This document shows, piece after piece, positions 54,049-61,729 of a stretch of DNA of 64,000 nt; within the stretch, counting starts at the first letter, position 1; each line of letters starts with the position of its first letter. Both the position numbers and the translations under genes were made by a program. This DNA is from Oscillospiraceae bacterium (GTDB lineage Bacteria > Bacillota > Clostridia > Oscillospirales > Ruminococcaceae), in assembly GCA_009781425.1 (NCBI GenBank), contig WQYC01000011.1, forward strand, positions 1-64,000, given 5' to 3'. Under the pieces are notes generated by a model. That model was not told where the DNA came from and did not search any database. It was given only the letters and a program-made list of their open reading frames with translations.

Positions 54049-55728
54049 TTATCTCTTTCTGAACGCGCTCGGCAGGCACATCAGCGCGCCGCACAGAATC
54101 ACAACTGTTATAAGAATTATGTATTGATTCAATGTTTCGTTTATGTCGAGCTCGTTGTAGGCTTCGGCGAGTGTAGGGTGAATATCTTCTATATCAATCA
54201 CAATCGGCGGCGGCGGAAGCGGTGCAAAGGTATGCACGACCTCGGGATTCTCCGCTATCATGAGGTCTTTTATATACTGCTCGACAGACATTCCGAGAGC
54301 CGTGCCCATGCGGTCAAGATAAGTGCTGTTAAGCATTAGCTCGTATTCCGTCGGATTGCACATAAAGCCCATTTCAAACAGCATTGCCGCACCGCCCGTA
54401 TAGCGGGACATAGCAAAATTCTGCCGTCTGTGCCGCGGCTCGGGCGCGGCTTGCGTGAAAATGCTTACGCTGTCGTTAATGAGCGTAATCATACTGTCGG
54501 CGGCGCGCTCCGAGGTATCAAGCGTGTAAAACATTAAAGGCCCCGAAAGGCTCGAAAAGTCAGACGAGAGCGGCGCGGAATTGGCATGAACGCTGATGAT
54601 TACATCAGGCTCTAAGGAGAAAAACTCAACCCTGTCCATGATTTGCACAAAGTAGTCAATGTCGCGAATCAGCAGGACTTCAACGCCGAGCGTCCGCAGA
54701 TAGCTCTGCGCTGTCTGCGCTACGTATAAGTTAAAATCCTTTTCCATAGAGCCGAATTCACCGGGAGGACCCAGCGCGCCGGGGTCGCCGCCGCCGTGAC
54801 CGGCGTCAAGAAGCACGAAGGTTTCAGTAAGGCAGGTCGGCGCGAAGCGGAAGTCAATGTTCATCTTGCCGTCCGCGAAGCGCACGATGTATCCCGTCGG
54901 AATCCGCGCAAACTCGATGTCGTAAATTATTGCACTTGGCGCGAACTGCACATTTTTGCTTATTTCAGTTACATAAGACGCACCTGTTTGCAGGTTGCTC
55001 AAGTCCCTGTCGGCGTAAAGAATAAGCTCTGCGCTGTGCTCATTGAGCGTTATTTCATAAAGCGGGTTGTCCGTTACATCGAAGCTGACGGTGATTTTAT
55101 TGTTGCGGAAGCTGATTTCCCCGCCCGAAACAGTGAGTGAATTAATCGTTCTGCCGAGCTGATACACATGGTTCTTGAAAACCGCCGTATCGTCTGCAAG
55201 GAGATAATAGTCGCCGCGCTCGCCGATAATTTTGAAGGTCGTTCCGCTCATGAGTGGCGTTTTTCCGTGCAGGTCATCGTCGAAATAAGCAAAGCGCGGG
55301 ATATAATCCGCTTCAACCGAGCCGAAAATCGCTGTTGAATAATAAGTTGTTTCGGGCGCAGTCCAGTCGCCTGCCGCTTCCCGCGTTATTGTGATTATTT
55401 CCGAGTTCGTGCCGTTCACGAGCAGAAACTGATTCTCGCCGAGCGCGAGCTCGGCGTAATAAGTGAAGAAGCCGTTCGGCGTGGTTTTCACTTCCTCGCC
55501 GTTTATATAAAGCTTGTGCCGCGAGTCTGAGTCACCGAGGAAGCTCATGCGTGAGGACGTCGTAACTCGGCTGTTCTCGGCGGGGTGAGTTATGAACAGT
55601 GCTTCGCGGTCGTCATAGAAAATACGGCTTCTCGCAGAGTTGCTGACAGCACCCGCAGAAAAACCCATTAAAAAAATCATAAGTAACAGCGAAATAACAA
55701 TTTTTTTTATAATTCTCTTTGTTTTCAT
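54049..55728 (-). CDS. N-acetylmuramoyl-L-alanine amidase (Amidase_3) with C-terminal anchor
   Basis: The 559-residue protein has a signal peptide (about 1-27), an Ig/beta-type region, an AMIN-like part (about 205-300) and the zinc amidase domain from about 305 (D-A-G-H-G-G-G-D-P-G-A; M-E-K-D-F-N-L; V-H-A-N-S; L-F-E-M-G-F-M-C-N-P). The zinc ligands H, E, H and the catalytic E are all present. A membrane segment at the C-terminus ends in R-K-R. It would cut the peptide from peptidoglycan at the cell surface, with an unusual double anchoring. Confidence 0.9.
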   Translation of the reverse strand: MKTKRIIKKIVISLLLMIFLMGFSAGAVSNSARSRIFYDDREALFITHPAENSRVTTSSRMSFLGDSDSRHKLYINGEEVKTTPNGFFTYYAELALGENQFLLVNGTNSEIITITREAAGDWTAPETTYYSTAIFGSVEADYIPRFAYFDDDLHGKTPLMSGTTFKIIGERGDYYLLADDTAVFKNHVYQLGRTINSLTVSGGEISFRNNKITVSFDVTDNPLYEITLNEHSAELILYADRDLSNLQTGASYVTEISKNVQFAPSAIIYDIEFARIPTGYIVRFADGKMNIDFRFAPTCLTETFVLLDAGHGGGDPGALGPPGEFGSMEKDFNLYVAQTAQSYLRTLGVEVLLIRDIDYFVQIMDRVEFFSLEPDVIISVHANSAPLSSDFSSLSGPLMFYTLDTSERAADSMITLINDSVSIFTQAAPEPRHRRQNFAMSRYTGGAAMLFEMGFMCNPTEYELMLNSTYLDRMGTALGMSVEQYIKDLMIAENPEVVHTFAPLPPPPIVIDIEDIHPTLAEAYNELDINETLNQYIILITVVILCGALMCLPSAFRKR

Positions 55729-55775
55729 AACTATAGTATAACAGAAAGCGCAGGAATTATCAACAGGAAAATAAT

Positions 55776-57881
55776 TTATGTCCTATTTCTTTTTCTTATA
55801 ATAAGCACCGCGGCACCTGCTAAAATCAGCACTCCGGAAACTGCCACGATTATAATGGGGTTGCTGTCGTCTTTGGGCTCGGTGTCAGCTTGGATAACAG
55901 GTGTTTCGCTGTCATCAGACGGGACGCCGAGGACGTCGTCCCCTACATCGAGTTCTTCTTCAACAGCAACAGGAACAGAAATCACAACGCCCTCGCGCGG
56001 GTGAAAAACAATATCTGTAATTATATATTCCGCATCGCCGTCAAGGTGCTCCATGTGAATATAAATCGAGATTTCAAGCTCGCTCTCGTTGTCTAATTCC
56101 GCCGCCGCATTCGGGTCAAGCTGCATTGTTAAGGTTGACGGGGCAGAAGTCGTCGGCGGCAGAAAATTATTACCGGCAAGCGAGACGATTCCCTCAGTCG
56201 GAATATCGCCCGTTCCGTAATCGTATTCAAACTCGAACGGCAGTCCCGCGCTTCTCGGTGCGGCAATCACTGCCATCTTTTTACCCCAGTAATCCGCGTT
56301 TGTTTGGCAGGTGAACGAAACGCTTTCAAAGTCAGAAATCCGCAGTCCGTCGTGCAGAACAAGGTCGAATCTTGCGTAGGTTGCGCTGTATTGCAGTCCT
56401 CTGCCGTACACGAAGCGGAAGCCGTTGCCCGACGGTTCAATTAAAGCGTCGCCGTTTGCATTTCTTGAAACTGTTGTCGCAATTGGCACGTCGCCGAGTC
56501 TGATTTCAATGTTAACAGTGTTGTCGGGATTCGCACCTGCAGGCTCTGCGTCAGCTTGCGGCTTACCCTCGGCGTAAACCTCGGCATTAGCTTCGGAAGC
56601 GAACACGGTGGTTTTTAAGCTTTCGAGCGTAAAGTCCGCTAAAAACTCTTGTAAATGCACAGGGAAGTCGCTGACGTTGAATTCTATCCCGTTCCAGTGC
56701 CAATCGAGATACGCGAATAATTTAACCAAGTCTTCAAGCTCAATCGAGTGCCCGCTGAGGTGCATTTGAATCGCGAGATTGTCCTCTAAGCCGAGCAGCT
56801 CAAACGCGGGTCTTGATTCTTCATAATTGTACCACATTCCGGGCGGCGAGTTCCACATATCGGAATTTATTCCCGTAATCATGAACATATAGCGACCTTC
56901 CATAGCGGTCAGCGCGGTAAGGAAATGCTGGTCAAAAGGGCAGTGGTTATAAGCGTCGAAACGCTTGTAGGTCTCGTTGAACCAGCCCGAGCCTTGAAGC
57001 CCTTGAATTCCCTCTGTGCCGCCTGTGCTCGTCCATTCTGCGAGGTTAGAAACGCTGCTCGCTTGCGGGTCTTTTTCAAAATCGGGCAGTAAATTATAGG
57101 TAAGATTATTCGATTTATAGCGTCCCATAGTCAGCCCGCCGAAGCCCGAGCAGGACGGCATTGTCACCGCGAACCTTGTGTCAAACGCACCTGCGACCGC
57201 CGCGGCTTTACCATAACGCGAAACGCCTGTTATAATAGTTTTTTCGGTGCTGATGTTAAGCTGTGCACCTGCGCCTTGCTCAAGCGCGTCAAGCACCTTG
57301 CTCGCGCCCCACGACCAGCCCATAAGCACGCCAGACTGCTCCTCCCAGTTCCAGCCGCAGTAGGGATAAAGCTCGTAAAATATCCCGAGCCGAGCCGCAT
57401 TATCCGACGCGATTACGTTCGGGTTGAAGGTAATAACGGCGTAGCCCTGCGACAGCGCGTATTCAACGTTTGACGGCGCAGTTCCGCCGAAAATAACAAT
57501 AACAGGAAATCCGCCGACAGGCGCGTTCCCCTCGGGAAGCGAAACCTTCGCGTCGAAGTCAACTGTTTTGCCGTCATATGTAACGGAAATGTTCAGCGTT
57601 TCGCCGCTTATGGCATAGCTTAAAGCCTCACCCGCTCCGTCGCGCCAGGGTCCGTATATGTAATATTCAAGTATAGCACGAATTTCCTTCTGCCGCTCCG
57701 CCCACTGCGCCGCGTTCGTTACCGCTGTTCCGTCCCGCATGGTCAGCAGGTCGGGCGGCAGGATTTGCCGTTCAAGCAAGGACGGCGCGGGGAAGTCGTC
57801 CGCGCTCGCGCTCGCCATAAACGGCATTGCAAGCAGAAGCGAAAAAATGATAAGAAGTGAAAGCGTATTTTTAATTTTCAA
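55776..57881 (-). CDS. CE15-like (glucuronoyl esterase family) secreted protein with C-terminal anchor
   Basis: The 701-residue protein starts at TTG 57881 (AGGAGG upstream). A signal peptide, an alpha/beta hydrolase with nucleophile motif G-V-S-R-Y-G-K-A-A (family G-C-S-R-x-G-K-x-A) and C-P-F-D-Q-H-F with the expected His are present. The family's acidic residue after the nucleophile (P-Q-E-S-G) is read P-S-C-S-G, so the acid must come from elsewhere or activity is altered. A beta-rich C-terminal region, a GTAGGG insert and a membrane segment ending R-K-R-N-R follow. Xylan-lignin ester cleavage is the family role. Confidence 0.8.
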   Translation of the reverse strand: MKIKNTLSLLIIFSLLLAMPFMASASADDFPAPSLLERQILPPDLLTMRDGTAVTNAAQWAERQKEIRAILEYYIYGPWRDGAGEALSYAISGETLNISVTYDGKTVDFDAKVSLPEGNAPVGGFPVIVIFGGTAPSNVEYALSQGYAVITFNPNVIASDNAARLGIFYELYPYCGWNWEEQSGVLMGWSWGASKVLDALEQGAGAQLNISTEKTIITGVSRYGKAAAVAGAFDTRFAVTMPSCSGFGGLTMGRYKSNNLTYNLLPDFEKDPQASSVSNLAEWTSTGGTEGIQGLQGSGWFNETYKRFDAYNHCPFDQHFLTALTAMEGRYMFMITGINSDMWNSPPGMWYNYEESRPAFELLGLEDNLAIQMHLSGHSIELEDLVKLFAYLDWHWNGIEFNVSDFPVHLQEFLADFTLESLKTTVFASEANAEVYAEGKPQADAEPAGANPDNTVNIEIRLGDVPIATTVSRNANGDALIEPSGNGFRFVYGRGLQYSATYARFDLVLHDGLRISDFESVSFTCQTNADYWGKKMAVIAAPRSAGLPFEFEYDYGTGDIPTEGIVSLAGNNFLPPTTSAPSTLTMQLDPNAAAELDNESELEISIYIHMEHLDGDAEYIITDIVFHPREGVVISVPVAVEEELDVGDDVLGVPSDDSETPVIQADTEPKDDSNPIIIVAVSGVLILAGAAVLIIRKRNRT
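55921..55946. repeat. in-frame GTAGGG palindrome in the CE15-like gene
   Basis: GGGACGCCGAGGACGTCGTC then CCCTAC, in the tail between the last folded part and the membrane anchor, read as V-G-D-D-V-L-G-V-P. Confidence 0.86.
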
Positions 57882-57944
57882 GGGTATTTCCTCCTGTTTA
57901 TATGTTTACTTAAATTATAATATAAATTTACCGCACAGTCAAGC

Positions 57945-57966
57945 CCGCCCCTCACGGGGCGGTTTT
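57945..57966. terminator. GC-rich hairpin in the CE15-coiled-coil gene gap
   Basis: CCGCCCC / GGGGCGG with a TCAC loop followed by TTTTTACTTTTC. The T run is on the plus-strand side, although both flanking genes are on the minus strand; it may act on antisense RNA or simply be symmetrical enough to slow minus-strand transcription. Confidence 0.4.
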
Positions 57967-57976
57967 TACTTTTCTT

Positions 57977-59122
57977 TTATTTTCCAAGAAGCTTAGTAAT
58001 TAATTTAACTAATTCTTCTACGCTTACCATAGTTTTATCAAGATTTTGCTTTGAATTATTTTTATCTTTTAGCATTACGCTACCTTTTTCACTGACAATG
58101 TGCTTAGCTATTTCCTTATTTAAAAAGTGCTTTAATTCTTCTTCATCTTCGCCTAAGCCGTTGACAAAAGCATAAAACGCCTCTAAATCCATTTCCTTGT
58201 TTCTTGTATATCGTTCGATTGCTTCTTGTTTACTTGCTTGACGAGCGGCATATATCGCGATTGCCGCTAATGTCGTTGTCGTAAACACCCTCGAAGCAAA
58301 CTGCACCCAATCCGCCCCCTGAACGGGTTCAAGAACAAAGAAATTAAAAGCTATAACCACAGCCACCAGCATAACAACAATAGCCAATATATGCCAAAAC
58401 CATGCTATTTTATTAGATTTGTTTGCTTCATCACGAAATTTGTATGAATAAGTACCTGCTTCCATCTGCGCTAATGTAACTTTCGCTTTTTCTCTAATTT
58501 TATTAATCTCTTTTTCTTTCTCTTTAATATTTGAACTCGTTTCTTTTATTGAATTAAATATGTCATTTGTCTTCTCAACAATTTCTTCTTGTTTTTCCAA
58601 TAATTCATCAACTTCGGCTTTTGCGGTATTTATATGTTCTGAATATTCCTCTATATCTTTATTCAGAAAGTTTATTTTAAACATAATATTTAATAAAATA
58701 TCGACGTGTTTTTTTATTGTAGAAGTTATTGTGTCTTCATCGAGACGCTCATCTTCCTGATTGTCCTGATATACTTCTATCAATTCTAAAAGAAAATCTA
58801 AACTTTTTTTGGCTTCATCTCTCCAATCTTCTAAAATTAAATGCGATTCTGTTGAATCTAAAATTATTTTGAAGTTCGTAAGAATTAATTTAGTTGTCAT
58901 GAGAATATCTCTAACTCTCTTATTCTCTACTTTGTTTTCTTTTAACGCTTCGTCAATAGCATCTATAATGCTATTGATTTGTTTCCAATGATGAATTAAT
59001 CCAAAATCAAAATCAAAAGAGAAATCGGAATACTTTCTTTGGGAATTATCAACAGGTCTTGGTTCAAGTTCAAAAGGGAATGCAGAATGCTTTTTTTCGG
59101 AATTATCAACCGTTGTACTCAT
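57977..59122 (-). CDS. coiled-coil protein with two central membrane segments
   Basis: The 381-residue protein has an N-terminal duplicated segment (V-D-N-S-E-K-K-H-S-A-F-P-F and V-D-N-S-Q-R-K-Y-S-D-F-S-F), a long coiled coil (about 45-235), two membrane segments (about 245-270 and 285-305) and an acidic C-terminal helical domain. The family is not recognised. A consensus promoter precedes it. It lies next to the dpaB fragment but its low-GC, Lys/Glu-rich composition differs from neighbours; it could belong to recently gained DNA. Confidence 0.7.
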   Translation of the reverse strand: MSTTVDNSEKKHSAFPFELEPRPVDNSQRKYSDFSFDFDFGLIHHWKQINSIIDAIDEALKENKVENKRVRDILMTTKLILTNFKIILDSTESHLILEDWRDEAKKSLDFLLELIEVYQDNQEDERLDEDTITSTIKKHVDILLNIMFKINFLNKDIEEYSEHINTAKAEVDELLEKQEEIVEKTNDIFNSIKETSSNIKEKEKEINKIREKAKVTLAQMEAGTYSYKFRDEANKSNKIAWFWHILAIVVMLVAVVIAFNFFVLEPVQGADWVQFASRVFTTTTLAAIAIYAARQASKQEAIERYTRNKEMDLEAFYAFVNGLGEDEEELKHFLNKEIAKHIVSEKGSVMLKDKNNSKQNLDKTMVSVEELVKLITKLLGK

Positions 59123-59165
59123 TTTTAACGTCCCCCATTAATCGTCAATTTTTGTAATTTATATA

Positions 59166-59194
59166 ATTATATCACATATACTTTCAAGTTTCAA
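59166..59194 (-). promoter_or_regulatory. sigma-A-like promoter of the coiled-coil gene
   Basis: TTGAAA (59189-59194) and TATAAT (59166-59171), 17 bp apart, on the minus strand, about 45 bp before the start. Confidence 0.7.
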
Positions 59195-59210
59195 CATATT
59201 TCGCAACAAA

Positions 59211-59236
59211 AACCCCGCCTTTTTCAAGGCGGGGTT
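59211..59236 (-). terminator. rho-independent terminator after the dpaB fragment
   Basis: AACCCCGCCTT / AAGGCGGGGTT with T run on the minus strand (TTTTTG). It ends transcription from the dpaB side. Confidence 0.82.
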
Positions 59237-59250
59237 AATTATTCACTTCT

Positions 59251-59517
59251 TTAAAAAATCACCGGCTGCAGCTGCACTCCGCGCAGCGCGCTTTCGACCG
59301 CCTCAGGAATCTTCGCAAAGTCCGAAATAACCGATGTCGGCTTGTTCTGCGTGTCGTCCTGCCTGAGCGGCACGAAGAAATAATTCCGCAGGTTCATGAG
59401 GATTCCTATGTTCTTGGCAGAACCCGCGAGCGCGTCGTTGGTGGCGGCGCAGAGGAGAGCGGGGCGGTTGTTGCGTATGTGCGATTTTACTGCCATGGTT
59501 ACGGGGGTGGCGGTAGC
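59251..59517 (-). pseudogene. dpaB: dipicolinate synthase subunit B, 3' part only
   Basis: About 88 codons match the C-terminal half of DpaB/SpoVFB: A-T-P-V-T-M-A-V-K-S-H-I-R-N-N-R-P, then A-A-T-N-D-A-L, K-N-I-G-I-L-M, F-F-V-P-L-R-Q-D-D and L-Q-P-V-I-F. DpaA/DpaB make dipicolinic acid for the spore core. The flavin-binding N-terminal half is absent; homology ends abruptly at about 59517, where a TAA enters the frame. Directly upstream, in the same orientation, is a large serine recombinase, so the gene looks interrupted rather than decayed. Confidence 0.85.
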
Positions 59518-59603
59518 TTAGTAACGGAATACTCTCCGAATTAAAAAAGGCTGTATTGACCGCGCTTTTGACGATTTCGTAATAGGGCAAATTCACCAGT
59601 TCA
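59518..59603. other. candidate recombination junction (attachment site) between dpaB and the recombinase
   Basis: Eighty-six bp separate the dpaB homology end from the recombinase stop codon. An imperfect inverted repeat (CGGAATACTCTCCG) at about 59527-59540 fits the att half-site symmetry used by serine recombinases. The exact crossover cannot be set without the other junction. Confidence 0.45.
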
Positions 59604-61226
59604 CTATGAGTATTTGCCCACGAGAAAAAGAGAGGCTTTTTCCCCGTCCCAGACTGCTTTTGAGACGCATTTTTTGATATAATCCCGCTTCTCCGCCACA
59701 GAAAGCTTTCTGAACTCTTTTTTGAAGCTTTTCATAATGTCTTTGAGGCTTCCGAGCTCGGCTTGCAAGTCGGTTTTAACTTGATTCGCGAGCGCAAGCT
59801 TGTCATGCTCTGCTTGTAATCCCTTAATCTGCGCGTCAAGCTCGGGAATCCGCTTGTCGATGTAGGCTTCAGTGGCTTCATCAGGGCGTTTTGCAAGCTT
59901 GTCAACAAGTGAATTAATTTCTGAATTCTTGCCGTCAATGCTCTTCTGAATCCGCTCCATGTTCTCGTCGTAAGCGTCGCCCATTGACTTAATCTCGTCG
60001 CGCAGGGCTTCGAGCTGACCGCGGATATTCGCGTTAATTTTATTATAATTAAGCAGTTCTGTGCAGACAAGCTCGTCTAAAGTATTGCCGTTGACGTTGG
60101 AGTTGTGGCACTTTTTGCGGCGGGTTTTTTCTTTCGTTTCGCACATATAGACGAACGTGCGATTGCCGCTCGCGTCGACCCGCGTGTACTTCGGACGCAT
60201 ATATGAACCGCATTTGCACCTGACAACCCCTGAAAGTAGACAGTCGGAATTATGCACCTTCCGCTCGCTGAAGCTTTTATTTCCCTCAAGCGTGGCTTGG
60301 ACTTTCAGCCAGTCGGCGGAGCTGATAACTCCCTCGTGTGTCCCCACTGCAATTAACCATTCGTTCATGGGTTTCTTGTTACGCTTGTCGCTGCTGTCGG
60401 TTCGGTTGAACGGCATGAAGCCCGATTTGCCGTCAAGCTCATCAGATTGACAGCACAAAACGCAGTCTTTGTCGGAGAAATACTGATATGAGGCTTCGTC
60501 GGCGGTGCAATAAACAGGGTTAGTAAGAATCAGCTTTATAGTGAAAAGCGTTAGCTTTTTGCCGTTTTTGCTGTAGATGTCGTTGACTAAAAGATAGCGT
60601 TCGACCTGCGCGAGCGAACGAGTTTCAAGAAACTTTTCGTAGATTAATTTCACAAGCTTGACTTCCTCGGGATTGACCTGCAACCGCCAGCAGGAGCGGG
60701 TTTTGCCGTCAAATTCTATGTTGTCAACCTTTACGGGTTGAAAGCCTGTGGGGGCGGTTCCGCCGAGCCAACGCCCGTCACGGGCGAGCAGGTGGACGTT
60801 GTCGCGGACGCGTTCTGCGATTGTCTCGCGCTCTAATTGCGCAAAAACCGAGGCAATATACATCATCGCACGCCCCATCGGGGTCGAGGTGTCGAACTGC
60901 TCTTTTATGCAAATGAAGCTGACTTTTTGGGCATTTAATTGTTCAATCAGCGTCGCGAAATCGCCGACATTGCGGCTGATTCGGTCAAGGCGGTAAACGA
61001 CGATGTAGTCAAATTTTTGCTTTTCGTTGTCCGCAATCATCTGCTTGAAGCGCGGGCGGTCTAAGTTTTTCGCAGAATAGCCCTCGTCCTCGTAGACGAT
61101 GATTTCGGCGTTCTCGGAGCCAGAAATGTGCATTTTTATGTAAGCTCGGCACATCTCGATTTGGTTTTCGACGCTGTCGCCCTTGCCGGTGAATTTAGAT
61201 TTGCGGGAGTAGATTGCGATTTTCAT
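59604..61226 (-). CDS. large serine recombinase (SpoIVCA/resolvase family)
   Basis: The 540-residue protein starts at ATG 61224-61226 (AAGGAGGTGA upstream). The catalytic Ser7 in I-Y-S-R-K-S, the Y-R-L-D-R-I-S-R-N motif, a recombinase domain (G-G-T-A-P-T-G-F), zinc ribbon (C-K-C-G-S-Y-M, then C-E..C-H) and a coiled-coil C-terminus are all present. These enzymes integrate and excise large elements; SpoIVCA removes the skin element in Bacillus. It is transcribed toward the dpaB fragment from a consensus sigma-A promoter. Confidence 0.93.
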   Translation of the reverse strand: MKIAIYSRKSKFTGKGDSVENQIEMCRAYIKMHISGSENAEIIVYEDEGYSAKNLDRPRFKQMIADNEKQKFDYIVVYRLDRISRNVGDFATLIEQLNAQKVSFICIKEQFDTSTPMGRAMMYIASVFAQLERETIAERVRDNVHLLARDGRWLGGTAPTGFQPVKVDNIEFDGKTRSCWRLQVNPEEVKLVKLIYEKFLETRSLAQVERYLLVNDIYSKNGKKLTLFTIKLILTNPVYCTADEASYQYFSDKDCVLCCQSDELDGKSGFMPFNRTDSSDKRNKKPMNEWLIAVGTHEGVISSADWLKVQATLEGNKSFSERKVHNSDCLLSGVVRCKCGSYMRPKYTRVDASGNRTFVYMCETKEKTRRKKCHNSNVNGNTLDELVCTELLNYNKINANIRGQLEALRDEIKSMGDAYDENMERIQKSIDGKNSEINSLVDKLAKRPDEATEAYIDKRIPELDAQIKGLQAEHDKLALANQVKTDLQAELGSLKDIMKSFKKEFRKLSVAEKRDYIKKCVSKAVWDGEKASLFLVGKYS

Positions 61227-61249
61227 GAGGTTCACCTCCTTCTGATTTA

Positions 61250-61278
61250 ATTATAAAGGGTGAATTTGGGGTTGTCAA
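61250..61278 (-). promoter_or_regulatory. sigma-A-like promoter of the recombinase gene
   Basis: TTGACA (61273-61278) and TATAAT (61250-61255) on the minus strand, 17 bp apart, both perfect. Vegetative expression is therefore expected; no sigma-E/K-like sequence was noticed. Confidence 0.75.
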
Positions 61279-61309
61279 GTGACGGTATTTCTTTTTATGA
61301 TAAAAAATG

Positions 61310-61365
61310 TTGACATTTAATAAATATAGAGATATAATAAGTATTAGTTGTTAGTTGACAACTAA
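61310..61365 (+). promoter_or_regulatory. promoter and operator of the XRE-hsdM-hsdS operon
   Basis: TTGACA (61310-61315) and TATAAT (61333-61338), 17 bp apart. Just downstream TTAGTTGT (61344-61351) and ACAACTAA (61358-61365) form a perfect inverted repeat, with a second overlapping one (TTAGTTG/CAACTAA around 61358). This layout is typical of autoregulated controller proteins of restriction-modification systems. Confidence 0.8.
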
Positions 61366-61389
61366 TATTTACAGAGGGGAGAAATCTCA

Positions 61390-61722
61390 TTGCCGGTAAC
61401 CACAATTAAAAAGAAAACTCTTGGCAAACAAATAAAAAAGCAACGCGAAAAAGAAAAGCTCTCGCAACGGCAGGCTGCATTAAAATGCGACATTACTCCC
61501 GCTTCTTTTCATGATATTGAGAAGGGTATTATATTTCCAAGCGAAAAAACATTTCTTAATTTGATTGAAAAATTAAATTTTGATAATAAACCTAAAATAT
61601 GCGATATATATGCAAAATTAAAAGAAACAATCCCTCCGGATGTTGTTAAATACTTATATGAAAACCCTTCGGTTGTGGATGATATTCGGCAACGAATGAA
61701 AATTCAAGAAGAAAAGAGGTAA
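61390..61722 (+). CDS. XRE-family controller protein of the restriction-modification locus
   Basis: The 110-residue protein has a TTG start at 61390 with GAGGGGAG upstream. The HTH (K-L-S-Q-R-Q-A-A-L-K-C-D-I-T-P-A-S-F-H-D-I-E-K-G) is clear, and the C-terminal part is longer than in minimal controllers. It lies 7 bp before hsdM, so it very likely controls this operon by binding the palindrome at 61344-61365. Confidence 0.85.
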   Translation: MPVTTIKKKTLGKQIKKQREKEKLSQRQAALKCDITPASFHDIEKGIIFPSEKTFLNLIEKLNFDNKPKICDIYAKLKETIPPDVVKYLYENPSVVDDIRQRMKIQEEKR

Positions 61723-61729
61723 AAACACT

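Noticed and set aside
57945-57966. Strong terminator for the minus-strand coiled-coil gene
   Set aside because: The T run lies on the plus-strand side only, so it was kept as a low-confidence hairpin and not as a clear terminator.
59303-59596. Open frame of 97 codons overlapping the dpaB fragment
   Set aside because: It is a different frame over real dpaB codons, with low-complexity Arg/His/Pro content and no conserved motif; it only arises because the junction joins two sequences.
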